This document shows positions 6,231-12,928 of a stretch of 12,928 bases of DNA, piece by piece. The stretch lies in NCBI GenBank assembly GCA_004296815.1, contig SCVT01000295.1, positions 1-12,928 on the forward strand. The letters are read 5' to 3'. The notes below the pieces were generated by a model. The model was not told the origin of the DNA, did no database searches, and saw only the letters and a list, made by a program, of their open reading frames with translations. The position numbers and the translations under genes were made by a program. The number at the start of each line of letters is the position of its first letter. Positions within the stretch are counted from its first letter, which is position 1. Origin of the DNA: Reyranella sp. GTDB lineage: Bacteria; Pseudomonadota; Alphaproteobacteria; Reyranellales; Reyranellaceae.

Positions 6231-7877
6231 CTAGGCCGCCATCGCGGTCCGCGGTTGCGGACGGCGGTAGCTCAGCGCCTCGGCGATGTGGAGGCGGCGC
6301 ACGGCATCGGACCCGTCGAGGTCCGCGAGGGTGCGCGCGACACGCAGGGTGCGATGCCAGGCGCGGGCCGAGAGGCCCAGCCGTTCGGCGGCCCGGCCGA
6401 GCAGCGCCCGGCCCTCGGCATCGGGCCCGGCGATGGCGGCCAGCAACGCGCCATCGGTGTCGGCATTGCAGCGCGGCTTCAGCCAGTGACGCGCGCGGTC
6501 GGCGAGCAGTCCGGCGGCGGGGTCGGGCTCAACGGCGATCAGCTTCCCTTTGGCGTCGAGTTCGGCCAGCCGGTCGCGCTGAACGGCGCGGGCCGCCGCG
6601 ACGCGGGCTGCGATGTCGGCCGTGCTCTCCGCCGGCGGCGGCAGCGCGAGATCGGCCGCGGCGACGGCCGGCACGTCAATGGCGAGATCGATGCGGTCGA
6701 GCAGCGGACCGGAGAGCTTGCCCTGATAGTCGAGGCCGCAGCGCGGCGCGCGGCCGCACGACCGGCCGGGCTCCATGAGATGGCCGCAGCGGCAGGGGTT
6801 CATGGCGGCGATGAGCTGGAAGCGCGCGGGATAGGTCACATGCGCGTTGGCGCGCGCGACGGTCACACGGCCGGTCTCGAGTGGCTGGCGCAACGCCTCG
6901 AGGGTGCTGCGCGCGAATTCGGGTAGCTCATCGAGGAACAGGACTCCGTGATGGGCGAGCGAGACCTCGCCGGGCTTCGCCCGTGCACCGCCGCCGATCA
7001 GTGCCTGCAGGGTCGCCGAATGGTGCGGATCGCGGAACGTACGGCGACGGCTGAGCTTGCCTTCGCCGAGATCGCCCGCCAGCGAGCGCACCATCGACGC
7101 CTCCAGCGCCTCCTCGGGCTCGAGCGGTGGCAGCAGGCCCGGCAGTCGTGCCGCCAGCATCGACTTGCCCGACCCCGGCGGGCCGATCATCAGCAGGTTG
7201 TGGCCGCCGGCGGCCGCGATCTCGAGGACGCGCTTGGCACTCTCCTGTCCCTTGATCTCCGCAAGATCGGGGTAGGTCGCGCGATCCTCCGCCATCAGAG
7301 CCTCGGGCGGCGGCAGGACCTGCTGGCCGCGCAGATGGTTGATCAGCGAGAGCAGCGAGGGCGCAGCGACGACAGTGGGCTGCTCACCGTCGTTCGCCGT
7401 CCCAACGCCCGCCCCAGATCCAGCCCCAAGTCCAGCCCAAGCCGCTTCGCCCCCACAGGCGGCCGGACAGATCACGCCACAACCGGCGGCGCGGGCAGCG
7501 ATCGCCGCCGGCAACACGCCCGGCACGCGGCTCAGGCTGCCATCGAGCGCCAACTCACCCAGAACGACCATGCCCTCGACGCTCTCGCGCGGGATCACGC
7601 CCATCGCGGCCAGCAGGCCGAGCGCGATCGGCAAGTCGTAGTGGCTGCCTTCCTTGGCGAGGTCGGCCGGCGACAGGTTCACCGTGATGCGCTGCGGCGG
7701 TAGAGCGAGCCCCAGGGCGCGGAAGCAGGCCCGCACCCGCTCGCGGCTCTCGCCCACCGCCTTGTCGGCGAGGCCGACCATCGCAAAGGCGACGGTGCCC
7801 GGCGCCACCAGCACCTGGACGTCGACCGGCAGGACGTCGATGCCCTGGAACGCCACCGTCCTGACCTTCGCCTGCAT
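6231..7877 (-). CDS. comM: ComM/YifB family AAA+ ATPase (Mg-chelatase-like)
   Basis: The product is 548 residues, somewhat longer than the roughly 500 usual for YifB/ComM. ComM is a helicase that drives branch migration when transforming DNA is integrated; in non-transformable bacteria its role is less clear. The N-terminal Lon-protease-like ChlI domain occupies about 1-140 (Val-Gly-Leu-Ala-Asp-Lys-Ala-Val-x-Glu-Ser at 34-44). The AAA+ core shows Walker A Gly-Pro-Pro-Gly-Ser-Gly-Lys-Ser (232-239), Walker B Gly-Val-Leu-Phe-Leu-Asp-Glu (311-317), the Met-Asn-Pro-Cys segment (359-362) with cysteines at 362, 364, 374 and 380, and Leu-Leu-Asp-Arg-Ile-Asp (392-397). The C-terminal Mg_chelatase_C region ends near 540. 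A Gly/Ala-rich insert at about 142-170 explains the extra length. ATG at 7877 has GGGAG 6 bases upstream. The gene has its own promoter overlapped by a LexA box, predicting SOS induction. Confidence 0.93.
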   Translation of the reverse strand: MQAKVRTVAFQGIDVLPVDVQVLVAPGTVAFAMVGLADKAVGESRERVRACFRALGLALPPQRITVNLSPADLAKEGSHYDLPIALGLLAAMGVIPRESVEGMVVLGELALDGSLSRVPGVLPAAIAARAAGCGVICPAACGGEAAWAGLGAGSGAGVGTANDGEQPTVVAAPSLLSLINHLRGQQVLPPPEALMAEDRATYPDLAEIKGQESAKRVLEIAAAGGHNLLMIGPPGSGKSMLAARLPGLLPPLEPEEALEASMVRSLAGDLGEGKLSRRRTFRDPHHSATLQALIGGGARAKPGEVSLAHHGVLFLDELPEFARSTLEALRQPLETGRVTVARANAHVTYPARFQLIAAMNPCRCGHLMEPGRSCGRAPRCGLDYQGKLSGPLLDRIDLAIDVPAVAAADLALPPPAESTADIAARVAAARAVQRDRLAELDAKGKLIAVEPDPAAGLLADRARHWLKPRCNADTDGALLAAIAGPDAEGRALLGRAAERLGLSARAWHRTLRVARTLADLDGSDAVRRLHIAEALSYRRPQPRTAMAA

Positions 7878-7899
7878 GCGCTGCTCCCGTTCGCGACGA

Positions 7900-7914
7900 G
7901 AACAATCCTAGAAC
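7900..7914 (-). promoter_or_regulatory. LexA (SOS) box of alphaproteobacterial type
   Basis: On the - strand this reads GTTCTAGGATTGTTC, an exact GTTC-N7-GTTC direct repeat, the operator recognised by LexA in Alphaproteobacteria. It starts 6 bases after the -10 element and covers the expected transcription start of comM, where a repressor would block initiation. A further GAAC half-site continues the 11-base spacing (GTTC on the + strand at 7889-7892). From memory, comM is among the genes assigned to the LexA regulon in several Alphaproteobacteria, which agrees with the location. Confidence 0.8.
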
Positions 7915-7920
7915 GAAAAT

Positions 7921-7949
7921 ATCATATGTAAATCAATCGACGGTTGCAA
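7921..7949 (-). promoter_or_regulatory. Sigma70-type promoter of comM/yifB
   Basis: On the - strand TTGCAA (7944-7949) and TATGAT (7921-7926) are separated by 17 bases, close to the TTGACA-N17-TATAAT consensus, in a short AT-rich patch that stands out from the GC-rich surroundings. Transcription should begin near 7912-7915, about 35 bases before the comM ATG. The -35 lies 4 bases from the stop codon of the upstream ATPase gene. Confidence 0.75.
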
Positions 7950-7953
7950 TCGT

Positions 7954-8943
7954 CTAGTCGTAGAGATGACAGGCGACGGCGCGGCCGCCGGGCATCTCGC
8001 GCATCGGCGGGGTTTCCGTCTTGCAGACATCCATGACCCGGGGGCAGCGCGTGTGGAAGCGGCAGCCGGGCGGCGGCCGCATCGCCGAAGGGACCTCGCC
8101 GGTGATGATCTGCTGCGGCCGGCTCGCCTCGACGTCGGGATCGGGGATCGGGATCGCCGCCAGCAGGGCCTGGGTATAGGGATGCAGCGGCTCCTTGTAG
8201 AGTTCGGCGCGCGAGGCGATCTCGACGATGCGGCCGAGATACATCACGGCGATGCGGTGGCTGATGTGGCGCACCACCGCGAGATCGTGGGCGATGAAGA
8301 TGTAGGTGAGCCCCATCCGCTCCTGAATCTCCTGGAAGAGATTCACGACCTGCGCCTGGATCGACACGTCGAGCGCCGACACCGGCTCGTCGCAGATGAT
8401 CAGCGACGGCTCGAGCGCCAGCGCCCGCGCGATGCCGATCCTCTGGCGCTGTCCGCCGGAGAATTCGTGCGGGTAACGGTCGGCCATGTCGGGCAGCAGG
8501 CCCACCATGTCGAGCAGGCTCGCGACGCGCTCGTTGTAGGCGGCGCGGTTGCCGGCGAGGCCGTGGACCTCGAGCGGCTCGCCCACGATCTGCGACACCT
8601 TCATGCGCGGGTTCAGCGAACCGAACGGGTCCTGGTAGACCATCTGCATGCGCCGGCGGATCGGCCGCATATGGGCGCGGTCGACGCCGGTGATGTCCTG
8701 GCCCTCGAACACGACCTGGCCCGAGGTGATGTCGATCATCTTGAGCACGGCGAGGCCGGTCGTGCTCTTGCCGCAGCCCGACTCGCCCACCAGGCCGAGC
8801 GTCTCGCCGCGACGCACGTCGAATGAGACGCCGTCGACCGCCTTCACGCTGCCCACCTGCTTGCGCATGACGGCGCCCGCCATGACCGGGAAGTGGACCC
8901 TGAGGTCGCGGACCTCGAGAACGATTTCAGGCGAGCTGGGCAT
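7954..8943 (-). CDS. Peptide-type ABC transporter ATPase, DppF/OppF-like
   Basis: The product is 329 residues, the normal length. It is a cytoplasmic nucleotide-binding subunit that powers import by pairing with the DppD/OppD-like ATPase encoded just upstream. Motifs: Walker A Gly-Glu-Ser-Gly-Cys-Gly-Lys-Ser (53-60), Q-loop Gln104, signature Phe-Ser-Gly-Gly-Gln-Arg-Gln (161-167), Walker B Leu-Ile-Ile-Cys-Asp-Glu (181-186) and H-loop His219. The C-terminal oligopeptide/dipeptide domain has [11 protein letters not shown] (291-301) and a further Cys307; in this family these cysteines can hold an Fe-S cluster. The start overlaps the end of the upstream ATPase gene by 17 bases and has no good ribosome binding site, so translation is probably coupled. 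It is the last gene of the operon; I see no terminator after it, only the comM promoter. Confidence 0.95.
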   Translation of the reverse strand: MPSSPEIVLEVRDLRVHFPVMAGAVMRKQVGSVKAVDGVSFDVRRGETLGLVGESGCGKSTTGLAVLKMIDITSGQVVFEGQDITGVDRAHMRPIRRRMQMVYQDPFGSLNPRMKVSQIVGEPLEVHGLAGNRAAYNERVASLLDMVGLLPDMADRYPHEFSGGQRQRIGIARALALEPSLIICDEPVSALDVSIQAQVVNLFQEIQERMGLTYIFIAHDLAVVRHISHRIAVMYLGRIVEIASRAELYKEPLHPYTQALLAAIPIPDPDVEASRPQQIITGEVPSAMRPPPGCRFHTRCPRVMDVCKTETPPMREMPGGRAVACHLYD

Positions 8944-9907
8944 GGAAATGACAGGCTGAAAGGTGGTCGGGAGCGCTCTGCACCAGCGGCGGCCGCTCGG
9001 TACGGCAGAGGTCGGCGGCGCGGCGGCAGCGCGGCGCGAAGGCGCAGCCGGGCGGCAGCTTCGCGAGGTTGGGCGGCTGGCCCTCGATCGGCACGAGGCG
9101 CTGGCCGGCTTCCTGGTCGAGGCGCGGGATCGAGGCCATCAGGCCGATCGTGTAGGGGTGCTTGGGCCGGGCGTAGATCTCTCGGGCCGGCCCCGCCTCG
9201 ACGATGCGGCCGCCGTACATGACGCAGACGCGGTCGGCGTAGCGCGCCACGACGCCAAGATCGTGGGTGATCAGGATCAGCGCCGAGTTGGCTGCCCGCG
9301 TCACCTCTTTCAGAAGCGCCAGAATCTGCGCCTGCACCGTGACGTCGAGCGCGGTCGTCGGCTCGTCGGCGATGATGAGCTGCGGCTGGCAGGCCAGCGC
9401 CATGGCGATCATGCCACGCTGGCGCATGCCGCCGGAGAACTGGTGCGGATAGGACTTCACGCGGCTCTTGGCGTCAGGCAGGCGCACGCGCGCCAGCAGC
9501 TCGGCCGCCATGTCCATCGCCTTCGCCCACGGCGTCTTGCGGTGCAGGTTGATCGGCTCGGCGATCTGCAGGCCGACCGTCAGCGAAGGATTGAGCGAGC
9601 TCATCGGCTCCTGGAAGATCATGGCGATGCGGTTGCCGCGGATCGCGCGGATCGCATGGTCGTCGAGCTTCAGCAGGTCCTGGCCGTCGAACACGACTTC
9701 GCCGGAGGTGATCCTGCCCGGCGGATTGGGAATCAGCCGCAGGATCGACATCGCCGTCACACTCTTGCCGGATCCCGACTCGCCCACGATGGCGAGAGTC
9801 TCGCCGGCCTGGAGATCGAAGGAGACGTCGTCGACCGCCTTGACCGTCCCGCGCTCGGTGCGGAACTCGGTCGACAGGTGCTTGACGCTGAGCAGAGGGG
9901 CGCCCAT
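8927..9907 (-). CDS. Peptide-type ABC transporter ATPase, DppD/OppD-like
   Basis: The product is 326 residues. It is the partner ATPase of the DppF/OppF-like subunit. Motifs: Walker A Gly-Glu-Ser-Gly-Ser-Gly-Lys-Ser (42-49), Q-loop Gln99, signature Phe-Ser-Gly-Gly-Met-Arg-Gln-Arg (157-164), Walker B Leu-Ile-Ile-Ala-Asp-Glu (177-182), and His215. The Met in the signature and the [13 protein letters not shown] run are typical of the DppD/OppD side of the pair. The C-terminal domain carries [11 protein letters not shown] (284-294) and Cys301. ATG at 9907 is preceded by AGGGGG about 9 bases away. It follows the solute-binding-protein gene after 43 bases. Confidence 0.95.
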   Translation of the reverse strand: MGAPLLSVKHLSTEFRTERGTVKAVDDVSFDLQAGETLAIVGESGSGKSVTAMSILRLIPNPPGRITSGEVVFDGQDLLKLDDHAIRAIRGNRIAMIFQEPMSSLNPSLTVGLQIAEPINLHRKTPWAKAMDMAAELLARVRLPDAKSRVKSYPHQFSGGMRQRGMIAMALACQPQLIIADEPTTALDVTVQAQILALLKEVTRAANSALILITHDLGVVARYADRVCVMYGGRIVEAGPAREIYARPKHPYTIGLMASIPRLDQEAGQRLVPIEGQPPNLAKLPPGCAFAPRCRRAADLCRTERPPLVQSAPDHLSACHFHAQLA

Positions 9908-9950
9908 CAGGCGCGCCCCCTTACGCTGGGCGCTACGCTATGCGCCATGC

Positions 9951-11645
9951 TCAGTGACCCAGCTTCTTCTTGAGGTCCTGGTCGATCCAGACTCGGGCGT
10001 AGATCGGCCCGGGCCGGATCGAGCCCACGCTCATCTCGCCACCGTAGTTCTTCACCCACGGCCACCACGCCGCATAGACGTAGGGCGTGGGCAGCCACAG
10101 ATAGGGCGCGGCGTCCATGATCTCGACGGTCATCTCGCGCAGGAGCTGCTGGCGCTTCTTCTCGTCGCGCGTCTTGTAGACCTCGTCCATCTTGGCATCG
10201 AACTTGGCGTTCGTGTGCATTGACGGGTTCCAGGTCTGGCCGGTGACGAAGCTCTTGCGGATCGACGTCGTCGGGTTGGTGTGGCTCGAGTTCATCAGGT
10301 AGCCCGCCTCGTGCTTGCGGGTCGTCATCGCCGAAAGGAATGCGCCGTACTCGGTGGGCTTCAGCTCGGCTTTGATTCCGACCTGCTCGAGGTAGGCCGC
10401 GATCAGCGGCGCCAGATCGGTGTGGTCTGGCGAGCAGGAGCAGAACTGCATCTTGAAGGTGAAGCCGTTGGGGTAGCCCGCCTCCTTCAGGAGCTCCTTC
10501 GCCTTCTTCGGGTTGTACTCGTAGAGCTCCTTCACCGAAGCCGGCATCTTGTCGAGCGAGTCGAAGTAGCCGTCCCAGTCGGGATACATCGGATAGGCGT
10601 GCATCTGCGCCTCACCGACATAGTGGGCCTCGATGATCTCCTTCTTGTTGACCGCCATGTTGATGGCGCGGCGCACCCGCACATCGTCGAACGGCTTGAC
10701 GTCGTTGCGCATCGCCATGAACGATCCGAGGATCGAGAGACGCTTGGCGAACTGGAGCTGCGGGGCGCTCTTCTTCAGCTCGGGGATGTAGCGTGCGTTG
10801 ATCGTTTCCAGCAGGTCGAGCTTGGCGGTCCGGATGGCGGCGAGCTGCGTCGCTTCATCCTTGATCGTGCGGTAGATCAGCTTGTCGACGAACGGCAGCT
10901 TGTAGTCCTGCCCGCCGATCTTCTCCTTGTCCCAGTAGATCGGGTTCTTCGTGTAGGTGTTGGAGTTGCCCGCGACGAAGTCGGTCAGCATGAACGGGCC
11001 CGTGCCGTTCACGTTCTTCCAGTTGTTGGCGCCGGCATCGACCACTTCCTTGGGCGTGATCGTGGTGTAGAAGCCCCATGCCAGCCGATAATCCCACTCG
11101 GCGTTGTATTCCTTGAGATTGAACACGACCGTGTACTTGTCGCGCGCCACGACGTCGCCCACGAAGTCGTAGTAGCCGCCGATGTGCTTGGGGCTCGACC
11201 GCAGCCTGTTGAAGGCGAAGGCGACGTCCTCGGCCGTGAGCTCGCGGCTCTGCATGACGCCCGGCTTCTCGGGGAACATGATGCCTTTGCGCAGGGTGAA
11301 GACGACGGAAAGCGGGTTGTCGACCAGCTCCCATTTCTCGGCGAGCTCGCCGCGCTGGGCCTCGGTGGCGAGATAGGCGTCGGCGACGAAGGGATGCTTG
11401 CCGCCCTTGCGCACGCTCTTGTCGAGATCGCCGGCGACAAGCTGCTCGTAGAACTGGCCGGTATCGTGGTTGAGCTTCCAGTTCCAGTCGTGCGGATCCC
11501 AGGAGAGCGCCGAGAGTGTCACGAACATCGTGCCGACCTCGAACGTGCCGCCGTATTGCGGCTTGGCGTCCTGCGCCGAGGCGCCGCCCGCCCAAAGCAA
11601 AGCTGCCGCCGCGCCGCCGAGCAGCGCCTTCTTCAATGTCGCCAT
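9951..11645 (-). CDS. Family-5 extracellular solute-binding protein (peptide/nickel ABC importer type)
   Basis: The 564-residue protein delivers substrate from the periplasm to the importer. A Sec signal peptide spans residues 1-24 (Lys5-Lys6, an Ala/Leu core, Ala-Ser-Ala before Gln25), with no lipobox cysteine. The family-5 fold is shown by the usual anchor stretches: Leu-Thr-Ala-Glu-Asp-Val-Ala-Phe-Ala-Phe (136-145), Asn-Gly-Thr-Gly-Pro-Phe (213-218), Asp-Val-Arg-Val-Arg-Arg-Ala-Ile-Asn-Met-Ala-Val-Asn-Lys (321-334) and Ala-Lys-Glu-Leu-Leu-Lys-Glu-Ala-Gly-Tyr (382-391). Cys402-Ser-Cys404 is unusual for a periplasmic binding protein and is shared with the upstream paralogue. A strong GGAGG ribosome binding site lies upstream. 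Substrate cannot be inferred: peptides, opines, glycosides and metal chelates are all used by this family. The gene sits between its paralogue (27 bases away) and the ATPase pair. Confidence 0.93.
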   Translation of the reverse strand: MATLKKALLGGAAAALLWAGGASAQDAKPQYGGTFEVGTMFVTLSALSWDPHDWNWKLNHDTGQFYEQLVAGDLDKSVRKGGKHPFVADAYLATEAQRGELAEKWELVDNPLSVVFTLRKGIMFPEKPGVMQSRELTAEDVAFAFNRLRSSPKHIGGYYDFVGDVVARDKYTVVFNLKEYNAEWDYRLAWGFYTTITPKEVVDAGANNWKNVNGTGPFMLTDFVAGNSNTYTKNPIYWDKEKIGGQDYKLPFVDKLIYRTIKDEATQLAAIRTAKLDLLETINARYIPELKKSAPQLQFAKRLSILGSFMAMRNDVKPFDDVRVRRAINMAVNKKEIIEAHYVGEAQMHAYPMYPDWDGYFDSLDKMPASVKELYEYNPKKAKELLKEAGYPNGFTFKMQFCSCSPDHTDLAPLIAAYLEQVGIKAELKPTEYGAFLSAMTTRKHEAGYLMNSSHTNPTTSIRKSFVTGQTWNPSMHTNAKFDAKMDEVYKTRDEKKRQQLLREMTVEIMDAAPYLWLPTPYVYAAWWPWVKNYGGEMSVGSIRPGPIYARVWIDQDLKKKLGH

Positions 11646-11649
11646 GCTC

Positions 11650-11659
11650 TTCCTCCTTC
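11650..11659 (-). promoter_or_regulatory. Strong ribosome binding site for the second binding protein
   Basis: On the - strand GAAGGAGGAA lies just before GAGC-ATG at 11645, a near-perfect Shine-Dalgarno. It fits a high translation level, usual for binding proteins that outnumber their transporter, and confirms the start. Confidence 0.8.
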
Positions 11660-11672
11660 GGACTTCGGGTCT

Positions 11673-12928
11673 CTAGTGGCCCATCTTCTTCTTCATCTCC
11701 TGGTCGACCCACATGCGGGCATAGATCGGCCCGGGACGGACCGATCCGGCGCGCAGCTCGCCGGCATAGTTCTTCACCCACGGCCACCATGCCGTGTAGA
11801 CGTAGGGCGTCGGCAGCCAGATGTAGGGCGCGGCGTCGAGGATCTCGATCGTCATCTCACGCAGCATCTTGATGCGATCTTCCTCGGCCTTGGTGCGATA
11901 GACCTCGTCCATTTTCGCGTCGTACTTGGCGTCGGACCAGCCGGACGGATTCCACTGCTGCCCCGTGGTGAAGCTCTTGCGGATGGTGGTCGTCGGGTTG
12001 GTGTGGCCGTTGTTCATCATGTAGCCGACCGCCAGCGAGCGTGAGGTCATGGCGCTCAGGAATGCGCCATACTCCATCGTCTGGATCTCCATCTTCACGC
12101 CGACCTGCTCCAGGTAGGCGGCGATCAGCGGCAGCAGGTCCATGTGGTCGGGATTGCACGAGCAGACCTGGACCTTGAAGGTGAAGCCCTTGGCATGGCC
12201 CGCCTCGGCCAGCAGCTTCTTGGCCTTGGCGGGGTCGAACTTGAAGAGCTCCTGCACCGAGGCCGGCATCTCGGCGAGCGGCTGGAAGTAGCCGATATAG
12301 TCGGGGTGCATGGGATAGGCGAAGAGCTCGGCGTTGCCGTTGTAGTAGGCCTTGACGATCTCCTCCTTGTTCACCGCCATGTTCAGGGCGCGGCGCACGC
12401 GCACGTCCTTGAACGGGCTGTCGACGTCGACGCGGAACGACAGGAACGTGCCGCTCATGTTGAGCCAGCGGTTCCATTTGAGCTGGGGAACGCTCTTCTT
12501 CAGCGAGTCGACGTTCTGCCAGCGGATCGACTCCAGAATGTCGAGCTTGCCGGTGCGCAGCGCGGTGATGAAGGTCGCCTCGTCCTTGATCGTGCGGTAG
12601 GTGATCTTGTCGACGAACGGCAGCTTGTAGTCCTGCCCGCCGATCTTGTCCTTGTCCCAGTAGTCCGGGTTCTTGCTGTAGACGTTGGAGTTGCCGGACA
12701 CGAAGTCGGTGAGCTGGTAGGGGCCTGTGCCGGTGACGTTCTTCCAGTTGTTGGCGCCGGCCTCGACCACTTCCTTCGGATAGATCGCCGAGAAGTAGCC
12801 ATAGCCGAAGCGGTAGTCCCACTCAGCAAAGTAGTCCTTGAACTCGAAGACCACGGTGTGCTTGTCGGGCGCGTGGGCCTTGGCGATGTGGTCGAAGTAA
12901 CCCTTGATCTTGCGCGGGCTGGCGTCGA
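11673..12928 (-). CDS. Family-5 extracellular solute-binding protein, paralogue of its neighbour (5' part beyond window)
   Basis: The visible 417 residues are the C-terminal part. The frame remains open to the right edge, with Asp-Ala-Ser-Pro-Arg-Lys-Ile before the GTG at 12854, and continues alignment with the neighbouring binding protein from its residue 149. So about 148 residues including the signal peptide lie outside, and the GTG is not the start. The two proteins align almost without gaps. Over the last 54 residues 42 are identical by my count, including Pro-Thr-Pro-Tyr-Val-Tyr and Ala-Trp-Trp-Pro-Trp-Val-Lys-Asn-Tyr. The Cys-Ser-Cys motif is also kept (codons at 12156-12164). It is thus a tandem duplicate. 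It is the first gene of this operon in view, and permeases or the promoter may lie farther upstream. Confidence 0.92.
   Translation of the reverse strand, partial: DASPRKIKGYFDHIAKAHAPDKHTVVFEFKDYFAEWDYRFGYGYFSAIYPKEVVEAGANNWKNVTGTGPYQLTDFVSGNSNVYSKNPDYWDKDKIGGQDYKLPFVDKITYRTIKDEATFITALRTGKLDILESIRWQNVDSLKKSVPQLKWNRWLNMSGTFLSFRVDVDSPFKDVRVRRALNMAVNKEEIVKAYYNGNAELFAYPMHPDYIGYFQPLAEMPASVQELFKFDPAKAKKLLAEAGHAKGFTFKVQVCSCNPDHMDLLPLIAAYLEQVGVKMEIQTMEYGAFLSAMTSRSLAVGYMMNNGHTNPTTTIRKSFTTGQQWNPSGWSDAKYDAKMDEVYRTKAEEDRIKMLREMTIEILDAAPYIWLPTPYVYTAWWPWVKNYAGELRAGSVRPGPIYARMWVDQEMKKKMGH

Noticed and set aside
9929..9946. GGCGC/GCGCC inverted repeat between the binding-protein and ATPase genes
   Set aside because: Only 5 base pairs with an 8-base loop in GC-rich DNA and no T-run; too weak to call as a control element, although its place after a binding-protein gene would suit an mRNA-stabilising hairpin.
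10281..12044. 587-codon open frame on the + strand across the binding-protein genes
   Set aside because: The opposite strand codes two clear family-5 binding proteins with a signal peptide and ribosome binding sites. The + frame gives an Arg/Val/Leu-rich product with no recognisable domain, a usual by-product of GC-rich codon bias.

Overview
The window looks like chromosomal DNA from a high-GC alphaproteobacterium. Codon third positions are mostly G or C. The comM/yifB promoter carries GTTC-N7-GTTC, the LexA operator form typical of Alphaproteobacteria, and the gene set (J-domain membrane protein, TauD-type dioxygenase, DUF4239 protein, family-5 solute-binding proteins) fits. I cannot name the genus. 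Bases 1-13 are identical to the universal Illumina adapter core, so the left end is a sequencing or assembly artefact and not genome.

Left block, + strand (24-4690): a membrane-anchored J-domain-like protein with a degenerate HPD motif, a HIT-family nucleotide hydrolase, a secreted alpha/beta hydrolase starting at an overlapping TTG, a TauD/TfdA-family Fe(II)/2-oxoglutarate dioxygenase, and a flavoprotein of the alkyldihydroxyacetonephosphate synthase (AGPS) type. Several junctions are tight (TTGA and ATGA overlaps), and a rho-independent-type hairpin lies at 4799-4828. The last two genes are translationally coupled and probably act on the same unknown metabolite.

Middle block (4850-7877): a small four-helix membrane protein of unknown function on the - strand is divergent from a DUF4239 (bestrophin-like) membrane protein on the + strand. 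The latter converges, with 4 bp between stop codons, on a ComM/YifB AAA+ ATPase gene on the - strand. That gene has a clear sigma70-type promoter with a LexA box just after the -10, which predicts DNA-damage control.

Right block, - strand (7954 to the right edge): part of a dipeptide/oligopeptide-type ABC importer operon. In transcription order it has a family-5 solute-binding protein cut by the window edge, a second closely related binding protein, and the two ATPases (DppD/OppD-like, then DppF/OppF-like). No permease gene is visible; they may lie beyond position 12928. The substrate is unknown.

There are no RNA genes, CRISPR arrays, insertion sequences or phage genes that I can support. 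The most notable points are the LexA-controlled comM promoter, the dioxygenase/AGPS-like gene pair, the duplicated binding proteins with a shared Cys-Ser-Cys, and the J domain lacking its essential histidine.
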